NCBI GenBank assembly: GCA_003171295.1 | Contig: PMYF01000161.1 | Coordinates: 1,017-6,368, forward strand | Direction of reading: 5' to 3' | Source of the DNA: Acidobacteriota bacterium | Lineage (GTDB): Bacteria; Acidobacteriota; Terriglobia; UBA7540 | Length of the DNA stretch: 5,352 nucleotides | In this document: positions 4,650 through 5,352 of the stretch, piece after piece | How positions within the stretch are numbered: the stretch's first letter is position 1 | How the letters are laid out: every line of letters begins with the position of its first letter | Notes under the pieces: generated by a model | Told to the model about the DNA's origin: nothing | What the model saw: the letters and a program-made list of their open reading frames with translations, nothing else | The model's database searches: none | Program-made: the position numbers and the translations under genes

Positions 4650-5225
4650 ATGGAACGGACCGAAGCGGAGTTGATTGCCGCGGTGCTGAAAGGCGATGCG
4701 GCCAGCTTCGAACCGTTGGTGGAGAAGTATTCACCCCGCATTTTTGCCACGGTGCGGCGCTATGCGCGCCGCGAGAGCGAGGTGGAGGACATCGCTCAGG
4801 ACATATGGCTCAAGGCATTCGAGAGGCTGAACAGCTTTCGCAGCGAGGCGCCTTTCGAGCACTGGCTCATGCGCCTGGCCGTCCGCACCTGTTATGATGC
4901 CTTGCGAGCCCACCACCGCAACCGGGAGACGACTTTCACCGAGCTGACAGAGCCAGAAGCGGACTGGCTGGACCGGTTCGTCAACCAGCCGGATACCGCC
5001 AAGGAGGACGCTGAGGCCGCACGCCAATTGATCGCCCGCGTGCTGGAGCAGCTTTCCCCATCCGCCCGGCTGGTCATCACCTTGCAGGAGATCGAACAAC
5101 GGTCAGTGAAGGAAGTCGCCGCGCTCACCGGCTGGTCGGTGCCGCTGGTCAAGGTGCGGGCCTTCCGGGCCCGAGCTGAGATGCGCAAGATCCTGGCGAA
5201 GATCGCCAAAGAGAAGTATCTGTAA
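4650..5225 (+). CDS. ECF-type RNA polymerase sigma factor
   Basis: The 191-residue product has the two-domain layout of extracytoplasmic-function sigma factors. Region 2 covers about residues 6-90: ELIAAVLKGDAASFEPLVEK, then EVEDIAQDIWLKAFERLNSF (the region 2.2 core contact) and PFEHWLMRLAVRTCYDALRA (2.3-2.4, -10 recognition). A linker at 91-125 is rich in acidic residues and holds ADWLDRF. Region 4 covers about 127-183: LEQLSPSARLVITLQEIEQR, SVKEVAALTGWSVPLVKVRA, the helix-turn-helix that reads the -35 box. It would direct core polymerase to a stress or surface regulon; the targets are unknown. In-frame starts also exist at ATG 4632 and TTG 4614, but family N-termini begin like MERTEAELI, and the promoter above overlaps the earlier starts. 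There is no well-placed Shine-Dalgarno for ATG 4650. The probable partner gene begins 40 bases after the stop. Confidence 0.92.
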   Translation: MERTEAELIAAVLKGDAASFEPLVEKYSPRIFATVRRYARRESEVEDIAQDIWLKAFERLNSFRSEAPFEHWLMRLAVRTCYDALRAHHRNRETTFTELTEPEADWLDRFVNQPDTAKEDAEAARQLIARVLEQLSPSARLVITLQEIEQRSVKEVAALTGWSVPLVKVRAFRARAEMRKILAKIAKEKYL

Positions 5226-5265
5226 CCGCGAGCCCAGACCGGGCGTCTGAAATTGTGCAGGCTGT

Positions 5266-5352
5266 ATGAATCTTGCTAAACTGGAACAAAAACTGGTAGC
5301 CGCCGCCCGGGCAAACCCGCCGAGCGACTGGGTGCCTTATGCCTTTGAGAAA
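5266..5352 (+). CDS. Probable sigma-factor partner protein, N-terminus only
   Basis: ATG 5266 opens a frame that runs off the right edge after 29 residues: MNLAKLEQKLVAAARANPPS, then DWVPYAFEK. It lies 40 bases behind the ECF sigma gene on the same strand, the usual place of an anti-sigma factor. The visible part is a short amphipathic helix, consistent with a cytoplasmic sigma-binding N-terminus before a membrane helix, but no zinc-binding HxxxCxxC anti-sigma motif appears in the part present. Upstream there is only a weak GCAGG. Function is inferred from position alone. Confidence 0.6.
   Translation, partial: MNLAKLEQKLVAAARANPPSDWVPYAFEK

Noticed and set aside
4604..4897. Plus-strand open frame starting in the sigma promoter
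   Set aside because: It is out of frame with the clear ECF sigma domains and its peptide is meaningless.

Overview
The window looks like chromosomal DNA of a soil or freshwater Verrucomicrobiota bacterium, perhaps near the Pedosphaera group. This is inferred from gene content (a short DUF1080 lipoprotein-like gene, a tiny TPR protein beside a small companion, an ECF sigma factor with its downstream partner, a REP-like intergenic element) and from moderate GC with GC-rich third codon positions. I could not run a search, so the placement is tentative. No RNA genes, CRISPR array or intact mobile element are visible.

Left part (1-2995): every recognisable gene is on the minus strand. From right to left these are a short TPR gene (2711-2992); a decayed small gene just behind it, broken by an amber codon and a one-base slip in a G8 tract (2506-2699); an operon of two small membrane proteins (2108-2395 and 1904-2080); the C-terminal half of a zinc-ribbon protein with no visible start (1381 to about 1599); a secreted DUF1080 protein (520-1125); and a PepSY-type membrane protein whose 5' third is here and which runs off the left edge (1-308). 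The gaps hold an 18-bp perfect palindrome, two long hairpins with a 12-base repeat, and a REP-like palindrome.

Right part (2996-5352): genes are on the plus strand. A Bax inhibitor-1/YccA family membrane protein (3134-3856) is followed after 27 bases by a YhbY-type RNA-binding ribosome-assembly protein (3884-4177). Next is a scar made of an internal piece of an IS3-family transposase (4260-4550) joined directly to a scrap resembling the N-terminus of a tyrosine recombinase (4549-4599). Immediately after it, a good sigma-70-like promoter points into an ECF sigma factor gene (4650-5225), spaced so that transcription would begin at or next to the ATG. The gene after it (5266 to the edge) is probably the sigma factor's partner.

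I found no convincing new multi-gene system. The points most worth a second look are the possibly leaderless sigma-factor promoter at the mobile-element junction, the two-lesion decayed gene with its G8 tract, the IS/integrase chimera, and the structured stretch at 1523-1640.
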